This document shows, one piece after another, positions 28,245 through 35,731 of a stretch of DNA of 64,000 nucleotides. Under the pieces are notes generated by a model. That model saw nothing but the letters and a program-made list of their open reading frames with translations. It searched no databases and was not told the origin of the DNA. The position numbers and the translations under genes are program-made. The first letter of the stretch is position 1; every line of letters starts with the position of its first letter. Origin of the DNA: Roseobacter weihaiensis (GTDB lineage Bacteria; Pseudomonadota; Alphaproteobacteria; Rhodobacterales; Rhodobacteraceae); assembly GCF_020622345.1 (NCBI RefSeq), contig NZ_JACNMO010000017.1, positions 61,256 to 125,255 of the forward strand. The letters run 5' to 3'.

Positions 28245-28277
28245 CTAGGGCCTGTTGGTTGGGACTGTTAGGTCCAG
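28245..28277 (-). promoter_or_regulatory. Candidate TauR operator pair upstream of xsc
   Basis: On the minus strand, 28277-28268 reads CTGGACCTAA, an exact match to the CTGGACYTAA repeat reported for TauR of Rhodobacter capsulatus. A weaker copy, CAGGCCCTAG (28254-28245, 7 of 10 matching), follows in the same orientation 23 bases on, about two helical turns. The pair lies 72-104 bases before the xsc start, just beyond the tauR stop. This is the expected place for taurine-dependent activation of the xsc-pta-soeABC operon. Confidence 0.65.
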
Positions 28278-28279
28278 TT

Positions 28280-29764
28280 TCAAACTCGGGATAGAGCCAA
28301 ATGAGACATCGCGTCGATCTCATGGGCGACCAGTGCGACACCCTTTGCGATCCGGGAAGCCGGGATGGAGGAATAGGCCAGGCGATAATAGTTACGCGGC
28401 CGCGACGGGCCTGCGAAAAACGCATGCCCGGACTCCATCAAAACCCCTTTTGCCTGCAGGCGCCTTGCAAGCTCCTGGGTATCCACGCCTTCGGGCGCCC
28501 GCATCCAGAAGGAGGAGCCGCCATAAGCGCCCTGACCGGCGATTTGCAGATCGTGCTCTGCAATGGCCTGCGTCATGACTTCGCGTCGGTCATGCAGCGT
28601 CGACCCCATGCGGCGGATCAACGCGTCATGATGGCCCAGTGACAGGAAATAAGCGGCTGTGCGCTGCACATGGCCGGGCGGATGGCGCAGCACTGAGGCG
28701 CGCAATGCGCGGGCCTCGCGGATGAAGGGTTCTGACCCTACAAGATACCCCAGCCGCAGCCCCGGAAACAGGGATTTGGAGAAGCTGCCCACATAGATCA
28801 CCCGTCCGTCGGCATCGAGGCTTTTGAGCGCGGGCGACGGGCTTTTGAGAAAGGACATCTCAAATTCATAGTCATCTTCGACGATCAGCGCGTCCATCTC
28901 TGCGGCCCGTTTCAGCAGATCGTGGCGGCGGTTCATCGGCATGGTGCCGGTGGTGGGGCATTGATGGCTGGGGGTGGTAAAGATCACATCGGTGTCCGGG
29001 GGGATCGCATCCGGTGGCAGGCCATCCGCGTCCACCCGTACGGGTGTCACGTGGCAGCGCGACTGCGAGAGGATGTCCCTAAGTGCATGATAACAAGGGT
29101 CTTCCAGTGCTGCCCGACGGCGCTGCGTCAACAAGACCTGTGTGGTGAGCCAAAGCGCATTCTGCGCCCCGAGCGTGATGAGGACCTGTTCGGGCTGCGC
29201 GATAATGCCCCGCCTTGGCAGGGTGTGGCGGGCGATGAATTCGATCAGCTGCGGGTCATCCTGATCGTAGTAATCCGTTGTCAGCGCGGTGAAGTCCTTT
29301 TGCCCCAAGGCCTTGAGCGCACAAAGGCGCCAGTTGGCATGGTCAAAAAGCTCCGGATCTGCCTGCCCGTAGATAAAGGGGTACCGGTAGCCGCCCCAGT
29401 CGGCCGGTTTGCGAACCGTATCGCCGCCCGAGAACCGCTGGCCGATGGCGCGGGTCCAATCCACGGCATCCGTGCTGGCGGGGCCGGGAGCAAAGGCGGG
29501 TGGCACCGGCGCATTCTCGGACACATAGTAACCTGAACGTCCCCGCGAGGTGAGGTAGTCATTTGCCAAAAGCTCGGTGTAGGCAATCGTAACGGTAATG
29601 CGGCTGACCCCCAGATGGGACGCGAGCCTGCGGGTTGAGGGCAGCTTTTCACCGCGCTGAAAGCGTCCGGACAGAATGCCTTGCGCGATCATCTGCTGGA
29701 TCTGCGACTGCAGCGTTCCCTGTGCGTCGGGATGCAGGAAAAAGGTTTCAACCGGAAGGGCCAT
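28280..29764 (-). CDS. tauR: TauR, MocR-family (GntR/aminotransferase) transcriptional regulator
   Basis: A 494-residue MocR-type regulator. An N-terminal GntR winged helix (about 10-80, with GEKLPSTRRLASHLGVSRIT) is joined to a large fold-type I aminotransferase-like domain. The PLP lysine motif is VGSFSKSLFPGLRLG, and the aspartate and other cofactor contacts (IVEDDYEFEM) are kept. In related bacteria TauR activates tpa and xsc when taurine is present. Location directly upstream of xsc on the same strand supports that identity. Binding-site-like repeats occur on both sides of the gene, suggesting self-control as well. Confidence 0.92.
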   Translation of the reverse strand: MALPVETFFLHPDAQGTLQSQIQQMIAQGILSGRFQRGEKLPSTRRLASHLGVSRITVTIAYTELLANDYLTSRGRSGYYVSENAPVPPAFAPGPASTDAVDWTRAIGQRFSGGDTVRKPADWGGYRYPFIYGQADPELFDHANWRLCALKALGQKDFTALTTDYYDQDDPQLIEFIARHTLPRRGIIAQPEQVLITLGAQNALWLTTQVLLTQRRRAALEDPCYHALRDILSQSRCHVTPVRVDADGLPPDAIPPDTDVIFTTPSHQCPTTGTMPMNRRHDLLKRAAEMDALIVEDDYEFEMSFLKSPSPALKSLDADGRVIYVGSFSKSLFPGLRLGYLVGSEPFIREARALRASVLRHPPGHVQRTAAYFLSLGHHDALIRRMGSTLHDRREVMTQAIAEHDLQIAGQGAYGGSSFWMRAPEGVDTQELARRLQAKGVLMESGHAFFAGPSRPRNYYRLAYSSIPASRIAKGVALVAHEIDAMSHLALSRV

Positions 29765-29778
29765 CTGGGCACCTTATA

Positions 29779-29845
29779 CTGGACTTAGTTGCCTTGCAAT
29801 CTGGCATTAAAAATTGTGCAAAAGCCGAACGCCGTCTGGACGTAG
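29779..29845 (+). promoter_or_regulatory. Array of three TauR-like repeats upstream of tauR, facing ppk2
   Basis: Three plus-strand repeats related to CTGGACYTAA occur here: CTGGACTTAG (29779-29788, 9 of 10), CTGGCATTAA (29801-29810, 8 of 10) and CTGGACGTAG (29836-29845, 8 of 10). The first two start 22 bases apart, the third 35 bases further. They begin 15 bases before the tauR start but point away from tauR, toward ppk2. The remaining intergenic stretch to 30065 shows only AT-rich sequence and the ppk2 ribosome site (GGAGG at 30053). Confidence 0.5.
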
Positions 29846-30065
29846 GCCTCAAGATAGCAATCAGATCGTGCGCTTAATGAAACTTATAGTATCAATAATT
29901 GATATATTAGGCAAGGATTGTGGGTGGAAATCTTTACTACAGGCCGAGGTTTCCCATTGTCCGTGATCCGGCTGCTGGCAGCTGTTTGATCTGAATCAGA
30001 GACGTCTTCTCCAAACCATGAGATAATTAGCTGTTATTAAAAAGAATTATTCGGAGGATTCCTGT

Positions 30066-30956
30066 GTGAAAGATGCCGTTCCGGAATGTCCAGCCCAGGC
30101 CGAGCCCAAAACAGTCTCCAAACCGCAAAAGGTTGAGGTCTCAGATTACCCCTATGAGATCAGGATGGACCGGGAGACATACGAGGCTGAGAAAGCAGTA
30201 CTACAGGTCGAATTGCTCAAGGTTCAGCTATGGATACAGGAAACCGGCCAGAAAGTCGTGATGCTGTTTGAAGGCCGCGACGCTGCTGGCAAGGGCGGCA
30301 CGATAAAGCGCTTCACAGAACACCTGAATCCGCGGGCGGCGCGGGTCGTGGCCTTGAACAAACCATCTGATGAAGAGCGCGGACAGTGGTATTTCCAACG
30401 CTACATCAAGCATCTGCCAACGGCTGGCGAGATCACCCTTTATGACCGCAGCTGGTATAATCGCGCCGGTGTTGAACGGGTCATGGATTTCTGCAAGCCT
30501 GACGAATACCTGGAGTTCATGCGCCAGACACCGGAGTTTGAACGTATGCTCACGCGAAGCGGTATCCATTTGCGCAAATACTGGTTCTCGGTGACGCAGG
30601 AAGAGCAGCGCGCAAGATTCAAGTCACGCGAAACCGACCCGCTCAAACGCTGGAAACTCTCGCCAATTGACCGTGCGAGCCTGGGCAAATGGGATGCGTA
30701 CACCGAAGCGAAAGAGGCGATGTTCTTTTACACCGACACAAAGGATGCGCCTTGGACGGTCGTGCTCTCAAACGATAAAAAACGGGCCCGGCTGAATTGT
30801 ATGAAGCATTTTCTGTCGACCTTCGATTATCCGGGGAAAGATGATACAGTGGCCACACCCCCCGATCCGCTGATTGTGCGCAATGCCAGTCATGTGGTCG
30901 GGGCGGCGGATCATGTACTTGCAGCATCGCTGCATCCTGAAACACGCAAGTCCTAG
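30066..30956 (+). CDS. ppk2: Polyphosphate kinase 2
   Basis: A 296-residue PPK2, one-domain form, which transfers phosphate between polyphosphate and nucleoside diphosphates, favouring use of polyphosphate to make GTP or ATP. The Walker A is EGRDAAGKGG (about 69-78). The Walker B and lid motif is TLYDRSWYNRAGVERVM (about 124-140). GIHLRKYWFSVTQEEQ and SPIDRASLGKWDAYT are further PPK2 signatures. The GTG start at 30066 sits eight bases after GGAGG. It forms a pair with the DUF465 gene 21 bases downstream. Its place between tauR and tpa is unusual; the upstream TauR-like repeats leave open that taurine controls it. Confidence 0.94.
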   Translation: MKDAVPECPAQAEPKTVSKPQKVEVSDYPYEIRMDRETYEAEKAVLQVELLKVQLWIQETGQKVVMLFEGRDAAGKGGTIKRFTEHLNPRAARVVALNKPSDEERGQWYFQRYIKHLPTAGEITLYDRSWYNRAGVERVMDFCKPDEYLEFMRQTPEFERMLTRSGIHLRKYWFSVTQEEQRARFKSRETDPLKRWKLSPIDRASLGKWDAYTEAKEAMFFYTDTKDAPWTVVLSNDKKRARLNCMKHFLSTFDYPGKDDTVATPPDPLIVRNASHVVGAADHVLAASLHPETRKS

Positions 30957-30977
30957 ACACACAACACGGAGAAACTG

Positions 30978-31217
30978 ATGACACATGTGCCACACGAACT
31001 GGCAGAGGAATTCCCCCATATGCAACAGGAGATCAGCGATCTGAAAGCCAAGGATGGCCATTTCGCAAAGCTCTTTGACGATTACCACACGCTCAACCGC
31101 GCCATACATCGCGCGGAGACGAACATAGAGCCGACAGACGACTACCATATGATTGCCATGCGCAAGGAGCGGTTGGCGCTCAAGGATAAAATTGCAGCTT
31201 GCTTGGCCTCTGCCTGA
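30978..31217 (+). CDS. YdcH/DUF465 family small protein
   Basis: A 79-residue soluble, strongly helical protein of the YdcH/DUF465 family. The typical core is visible: a first helix ending before FAKLFDDYHTLNRAIHRAE, a short linker, and a second helix MRKERLALKDKIAACL. The family is widespread in proteobacteria and its molecular role is not established. It follows ppk2 by 21 bases, probably co-transcribed, and a rho-independent terminator follows. Confidence 0.88.
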   Translation: MTHVPHELAEEFPHMQQEISDLKAKDGHFAKLFDDYHTLNRAIHRAETNIEPTDDYHMIAMRKERLALKDKIAACLASA

Positions 31218-31252
31218 GGAAGGGGGAGACGCTCAGGTCAGATGCCTGCAGG

Positions 31253-31285
31253 AAGGCCTCGGTTCACGCCGGGGCCTTTTGCCTT
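31253..31285 (+). terminator. Rho-independent terminator of the ppk2-ydcH unit
   Basis: A 10-bp stem (AAGGCCTCGG at 31253-31262 with CCGGGGCCTT at 31269-31278, one wobble pair) encloses a six-base loop and is followed by TTGCCTTTTG. It lies 36 bases after the DUF465 stop. Confidence 0.75.
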
Positions 31286-31745
31286 TTGCTATGGCGATTG
31301 TGGATGCTAGACCGGGGTGTAGATGTCCGCCCAGACCCGGCAGCAGGCAAAGATTGCCGGGGCGCAGATCATGGATACCTGTTTCAGCGCATCGTGCGAA
31401 CCGGATCCGGATAAACAGCGCGCTTTGCTTGCGTTCGCTTGGGGGGAGGGCGGTTTGCAGCAGGACCCGGCGGTGCATGTTCGGGACGGGCAGCGTTGCC
31501 GGATCATATGGAGCGCTTTCATCAGAACATCCCATAGGTCGGATCGAATGGACCAGTGCGATCAGCACGAACCGTGACAAAGTCTGTTTTTGGGCGATTG
31601 GTTGCCCCGGATGGATCCACGGTGATCAAGGATGTGGACCTTGGCCGGTTTGGTGAAGGCGGTCACTTGGTTGGAATTGTCGTTTTTTTCGGACCGTAGG
31701 GAAGCTGAACCTACAGCATAATGCCAGGCGTCATGGGCCTAAACG
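31286..31745. other. Gap without a convincing gene
   Basis: No protein-family motif or good ribosome site was recognised. One short plus-strand frame (GTG 31574 to TAG 31699, 41 residues, SVFGRLVAPDGSTVIKDVDL) has coding-like composition, and the same frame continues upstream past a TAG near 31535. It may be the tail of a decayed gene. It is not called as a gene. Confidence 0.4.
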
Positions 31746-31774
31746 AAAAAGCCCCGGCGTTCCGCGCCGAGGCT
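31746..31774 (-). terminator. Rho-independent terminator of tpa
   Basis: Read on the minus strand, a 10-bp stem (AGCCTCGGCG with CGCCGGGGCT, one wobble) with a five-base loop is followed by TTTTTCGTTT. It begins 26 bases after the tpa stop codon. Confidence 0.85.
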
Positions 31775-31800
31775 TTCACTCAACCCTCGGGTCGTTTTAC

Positions 31801-33192
31801 TCATTCAAAGACACGGCCCAGGGCACCCTCAACCGCGTCACAGATATGGTCTATATCATCCTTAGTCGCGATCAGCGCAGGTGAAAAGCACAGCGTGTTG
31901 TTCTTGCCTGGCAGGGAACGGTTGGTTGCCCCAATGATCACGCCTTGCTGCATGCAGTCGCCCACCACAGCCTGTACCAGATTCTCGGCGACCGGCTTAC
32001 GGGTCTCGCGATCTTCAACCAGTTCGGCCCCGATAAAGAGACCCTTGCCGCGCACCTGCCCGATGCAGGCGTATTTGTCTGCCAGCTCTTCCAGCTTGCC
32101 GACCATGTAATCCCCCTGCGCCACCGTGTTATCAAGCAGGCCTTCCTCTTCGATGATCGCCATGTTCTCGATCCCCGCCGTGGGGCCCGCGGTGCAGCCG
32201 CCAAAGGTGGAGATATCGCGGAAATAATTCATCGGGTCGGTGGCGTCGTCCTTGAAGAGGTCGAAGACTTTCTCGTTCGTGACCAGACAGGCGATGGCGG
32301 CATAGCCGGAGGCCACACCCTTGGCCATGGTCACCATGTCCGGCTCAACACCGTAGTGCTGATAGCCAAACCATCTGCCGGTACGCCCGACGCCGCAGAC
32401 GACCTCGTCGATATGCAGCAGGATGTCGTACTTTTTGCAAATCTCCTGTACGCGCTGCCAGTAGCCATCGGGTGGGGTGATAACCCCGCCGCCCGCCGTG
32501 ACGGGTTCGAGGCAGAGACCTCCCACCGTGTCGGGTCCTTCGGCCAGGATCACCTCTTCGATCTGATCCGCCGCCCAGACGCCGTAGTTTTCGACGGGGG
32601 CCCCCTCTTGTTCGAAGGCCCGATATTCAAGGCAATGGGGCACACGGATAAAACCCGGCGTGAAGGGGCCGTATTGCGCGTTGCGCTCGTCCTGACCGCC
32701 AGCGGACAAGGCGGAGATCGTGGTGCCGTGGTAGTCGCGGTCGCGGTACAGCACTTTATGTTTCTTGCCGCCATAGCGCTTATGCGCGATCTGACGGACC
32801 ATCTTGAAGGCTTTCTCGTTCGCCTCAGAACCGGAGTTGCAATAATAGACCCGGCTGAGACCCGGCATCTTTTCGATCAGCTTTTCGGCGAACATGGCCC
32901 CGGGGATCGATCCGGCAGAGCCGGCAAAGTAGTTCAGCTTGACCAACTGGTCACGCACGGCATTGGCAATACGCTCACGTCCGTAGCCCACGTTGACCGT
33001 CCAGACACCGCCGGACACGGCATCAAGGTGTTCTTTGCCCTTCTGATCCCAGACTTTCATGCCTTTGCCTTCGACAATGATCCGGGGGTCCGTGGTTTCA
33101 TAGGGCTTGTGCTGGCTGAGATGGTGCCAGATATGCGCGCGGTCTGCTTCGACGACGCGGGATATATCATTTTCAGTGAAATTGCCGTCCAT
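31801..33192 (-). CDS. tpa: Taurine--pyruvate aminotransferase
   Basis: Tpa, 463 residues, a class III aminotransferase. It moves the amino group of taurine to pyruvate, giving sulfoacetaldehyde for Xsc and alanine. The PLP lysine is Lys291 in VTMAKGVASGYAAI, the cofactor aspartate is in LLHIDEVVCGVGRTGRWFGY, and the phosphate-binding region is YYCNSGSEANEKAFKM. Overall length and the GGVWTVNVGYGRERIAN segment fit known Tpa proteins. It is transcribed alone on the minus strand, divergent from tauABC. Two weak TauR-like repeats lie about 90-125 bases upstream. Confidence 0.94.
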   Translation of the reverse strand: MDGNFTENDISRVVEADRAHIWHHLSQHKPYETTDPRIIVEGKGMKVWDQKGKEHLDAVSGGVWTVNVGYGRERIANAVRDQLVKLNYFAGSAGSIPGAMFAEKLIEKMPGLSRVYYCNSGSEANEKAFKMVRQIAHKRYGGKKHKVLYRDRDYHGTTISALSAGGQDERNAQYGPFTPGFIRVPHCLEYRAFEQEGAPVENYGVWAADQIEEVILAEGPDTVGGLCLEPVTAGGGVITPPDGYWQRVQEICKKYDILLHIDEVVCGVGRTGRWFGYQHYGVEPDMVTMAKGVASGYAAIACLVTNEKVFDLFKDDATDPMNYFRDISTFGGCTAGPTAGIENMAIIEEEGLLDNTVAQGDYMVGKLEELADKYACIGQVRGKGLFIGAELVEDRETRKPVAENLVQAVVGDCMQQGVIIGATNRSLPGKNNTLCFSPALIATKDDIDHICDAVEGALGRVFE

Positions 33193-33809
33193 GGTCAGAC
33201 CTTCCGATTTTCTACGTAAAGTGGGAATCGAGACCAGTGTGCCTCAGATCTACTCGAATTGACAGGTTTTCCCCTTGGATGGATAGGGCCAGAAATAAAT
33301 GACATCTATAGCCAGAATGAGCTTCCCATGTCGCCAAACGCACTGTTTTTATGCCGGTTGAAGATGAAATCATTCTGCACTGCGGCTCGTACTGGTGGAG
33401 TAACACGGACATTTCATACGAAAAACTGCTGATTTTATGTGCGGTCATGTATGGGCTTGATGGCGTCGCCATGTGGCGGAAACGCCGGAGTTCGCAGGCC
33501 ATCTGGACTCATGCACAGGTCGAAAGTGGTCATTTCAACCCGCGCGCTGCCGACACCACTATGACCGCGTCAGCGGTTCGGTGCGGCCAATATCTGGGCG
33601 TTTTGATCTGTGGGTTTTTTTGAGGCATCGCGCGTTCAATTTTCGAACAGTTTCATTTTAAATGGGCTGGTGTCTCAACAATACGCTTGCAGGTGTCGAT
33701 AATCTGACATTGGATGGATGCGTGAAATGAGTGCTAAACCCGGTATCAGACCGGGATGCACATCAAAAACCGGCCCAAAAGGGCGGAAAATGATCAACGG
33801 GAGAATAAG
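33193..33809. promoter_or_regulatory. Divergent tpa/tauA intergenic region with weak TauR-like repeats
   Basis: A 617-base gap that must hold the promoters of both tpa (minus) and tauA (plus). On the minus strand, CTGGCTATAG (33315-33306) and CTGGCCCTAT (33292-33283) resemble the TauR repeat with 7 and 8 of 10 matches and start 23 bases apart, the same spacing as the pair upstream of xsc. On the plus strand CTGGACTCAT occurs at 33503-33512. The open frame 33351-33623 has no family features and is not believed. No other gene was seen. Confidence 0.4.
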
Positions 33810-34811
33810 ATGATCAAGAAGACAGCAAGTGCATTTGTAACGGGCGTCGTACTGGCGATCAGTGCACAGGCCGCGAGCGCGGATGGTCACGGTGAGATTA
33901 CCGTCGGCTACTTCCTTGAATGGCCAATGCCGTTCCTGGCGGCCAAAGCCTCAGGTGCCTATGACGAAGCACTGGGGATGAAGGTCAACTGGGTTTCTTT
34001 CGAAACCGGTACGGCGATGAGTGCGGCGATGGCCTCGGGCGACGTGCAGATCTCAGTCTCGCAAGGTGTGCCGCCCTTCGTTGTGGCGACCTCCGGCGGG
34101 CAGGACATCCAGGCAATTGATGTTGCTGTGTCCTATTCGGAAAACGACAACTGCGTCGTTGCCGAAGCGCTCGAAATCGACAAAGACAGCGCGTCTGAGT
34201 TGGCGGGCAAGAAAGTTGCCGTGCCGCTGGGCACCGCCGCGCACTACGGTTTCCTGCGCCAGATGGACCACTTTGGCGTGGATGTCGCCTCCTTGCAGGT
34301 CGTGGACATGGCGCCACCAGAGGGGGCCGCGGCCCTGAGCCAGGGCGCGGTTGACTTTGCCTGCGGCTACGGCGGTGGTCTGGGCCGTATGAAAGAATAC
34401 GGCAACGTGCTGCTGACCGGTGACGAAAAAGAAGAGCTGGGTATTCTGGTGTTTGACGTAACCTCCGCACCGGCTTCCTTCGTTGCCGAAAATGGTGATG
34501 TGGTTGCCAAATTCCTCGCTGTGACAGCAGAGGCGAACGAGCAATGGAACACCAGCCCGACGGATGAAATGCTGGCCGTGATTGCCGAACAGGCGGGTAT
34601 GGACGTCGAAGCGGCGAAAGCTTCGATCTCCACGATGAAATTCCCGGGGGTTGACGATCAGCTCTCGGAGACCTGGCTGGGTGGTAATGCGGCAACCTTC
34701 ATGAAGGGGGTGGCAGATGTGTTTGTCGAGGCCGGATCCATCGACTCGGCGCTTGATAGCTACGAAGATGCGGTCAATGCCGGCCCGCTGGCAGCAACCA
34801 AAGGCATGTAA
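33810..34811 (+). CDS. tauA: Taurine ABC transporter substrate-binding protein
   Basis: TauA, 333 residues, a periplasmic binding protein of the SsuA/TauA (NMT1-like) family. The signal peptide (MIKKTASAFVTGVVLAISAQ then AASA) directs export. Mature features include VGYFLEWPMPFLAAKASGAY, SQGVPPFVVATSGGQDIQAI and a hinge region GKKVAVPLGTAAHYGFLRQM. It delivers taurine to TauBC. The ATG at 33810, after CGGGAG, is preferred over an in-frame start at 33756 that would put 18 residues before the signal peptide. A stable stem-loop and a 113-base gap separate it from tauB, which may allow excess binding protein. Confidence 0.9.
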   Translation: MIKKTASAFVTGVVLAISAQAASADGHGEITVGYFLEWPMPFLAAKASGAYDEALGMKVNWVSFETGTAMSAAMASGDVQISVSQGVPPFVVATSGGQDIQAIDVAVSYSENDNCVVAEALEIDKDSASELAGKKVAVPLGTAAHYGFLRQMDHFGVDVASLQVVDMAPPEGAAALSQGAVDFACGYGGGLGRMKEYGNVLLTGDEKEELGILVFDVTSAPASFVAENGDVVAKFLAVTAEANEQWNTSPTDEMLAVIAEQAGMDVEAAKASISTMKFPGVDDQLSETWLGGNAATFMKGVADVFVEAGSIDSALDSYEDAVNAGPLAATKGM

Positions 34812-34820
34812 AACGATTTG

Positions 34821-34851
34821 TCCTGGCGTGGGAGACCCTTGCGCCAGGACG
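34821..34851 (+). promoter_or_regulatory. Intercistronic stem-loop between tauA and tauB
   Basis: A 9-bp perfect inverted repeat (GTCCTGGCG at 34821-34829, CGCCAGGAC at 34843-34851) with a 13-base loop lies ten bases after the tauA stop. There is no poly-T tail. Such stem-loops after binding-protein genes commonly protect the upstream message from 3' decay or cause partial termination, lowering tauBC relative to tauA. Confidence 0.6.
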
Positions 34852-34924
34852 CTTTAAGGACCAGAGGCGGGGTAAACCCTGCCCGTCCAGTCGCCAGTTT
34901 TGGCGTGCAACAGGTGGGGACCTC

Positions 34925-35731
34925 ATGATCGGATTATCCATAGAGAATTTATCGATGCGCTTCGAGTTGCCGGGTGGCGACCACGTGCAGGCACTGCAAG
35001 ATGTCTCGCTCGACCTCAAGGCAGGTGAGTTGCTGAGTGTCTTGGGGCCGTCTGGCTGCGGCAAGACGACCTTGCTCAATATCGTGGCGGGCTTTCTGGC
35101 GCCGACAGCGGGCGAATTGATCCTGAACGGCCACAAGATCACCGGCCCGGATGCCGAGCGCGGCATGGTCTTCCAGCAGGGCGCGCTTTTCGAGTGGATG
35201 TCCGTCCGCGAGAACGTCGCGTTTGGCCCCTCGATGAAAAGCATGCCAAAGGCCGAAAAGGACAAAACAGTCGACCACCTGCTCGACGTGGTAGGTCTGC
35301 AGGATTTCAAGGAAAAGGCGGTCTATGAACTTTCCGGTGGTATGCAGCAGCGTGTGGCTCTGGCCCGCTGTCTGGCAAATGATCCGGATGTCATCCTGAT
35401 GGACGAGCCCTTGGGTGCGCTGGACGCGCTGACCCGCGAGAAGATGCAGAGCCTCGTTCTGAAGCTCTGGAAGGAGACCGGCAAGACGATCATCCTGATT
35501 ACCCACTCGGTGGAGGAAGCGTTGCTGCTGGGCGAGCGGCTGATCGTGATGGCGCCGCGCCCCGGGCGTATCCACAAGGAATACCGCCTGCCCTTTGCTG
35601 ATCTGGGTGTCGATTCCGACCTGCGGGAAGTGAAGAAACACCCCGAGTTCGGCCCGCGACGCGAAGAGATCCTGAACATGATCTGGGACATGGAAGAAGA
35701 GATTATGGGCGCCAAGGAGGACGCGGCATGA
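34925..35731 (+). CDS. tauB: Taurine ABC transporter ATP-binding protein
   Basis: TauB, 268 residues. The Walker A is GPSGCGKTT, the Q-loop VFQQGALFEW, the signature LSGGMQQRVALAR, Walker B ILMDEPLGALD and the switch histidine ITHSVEEALL. These are typical of the nitrate/sulfonate/taurine (SsuB/TauB) ATPases. It powers the TauC channel. The stop overlaps the tauC start by four bases. The C-terminal ~25 residues, ending EEEIMGAKEDAA, are acidic. Confidence 0.93.
   Translation: MIGLSIENLSMRFELPGGDHVQALQDVSLDLKAGELLSVLGPSGCGKTTLLNIVAGFLAPTAGELILNGHKITGPDAERGMVFQQGALFEWMSVRENVAFGPSMKSMPKAEKDKTVDHLLDVVGLQDFKEKAVYELSGGMQQRVALARCLANDPDVILMDEPLGALDALTREKMQSLVLKLWKETGKTIILITHSVEEALLLGERLIVMAPRPGRIHKEYRLPFADLGVDSDLREVKKHPEFGPRREEILNMIWDMEEEIMGAKEDAA

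Noticed and set aside
31323..31577. An 84-residue frame after the ppk2-ydcH terminator
   Set aside because: No motif, no ribosome site, and another frame in the same stretch looks equally coding-like; more likely relic sequence.
31945..33219. A 424-codon plus-strand frame opposite tpa
   Set aside because: Tpa on the other strand has all PLP motifs; the opposite frame has none and no plausible start.
33351..33623. A 90-residue frame between tpa and tauA
   Set aside because: No family features, no ribosome site and odd composition; this space is needed for two promoters.
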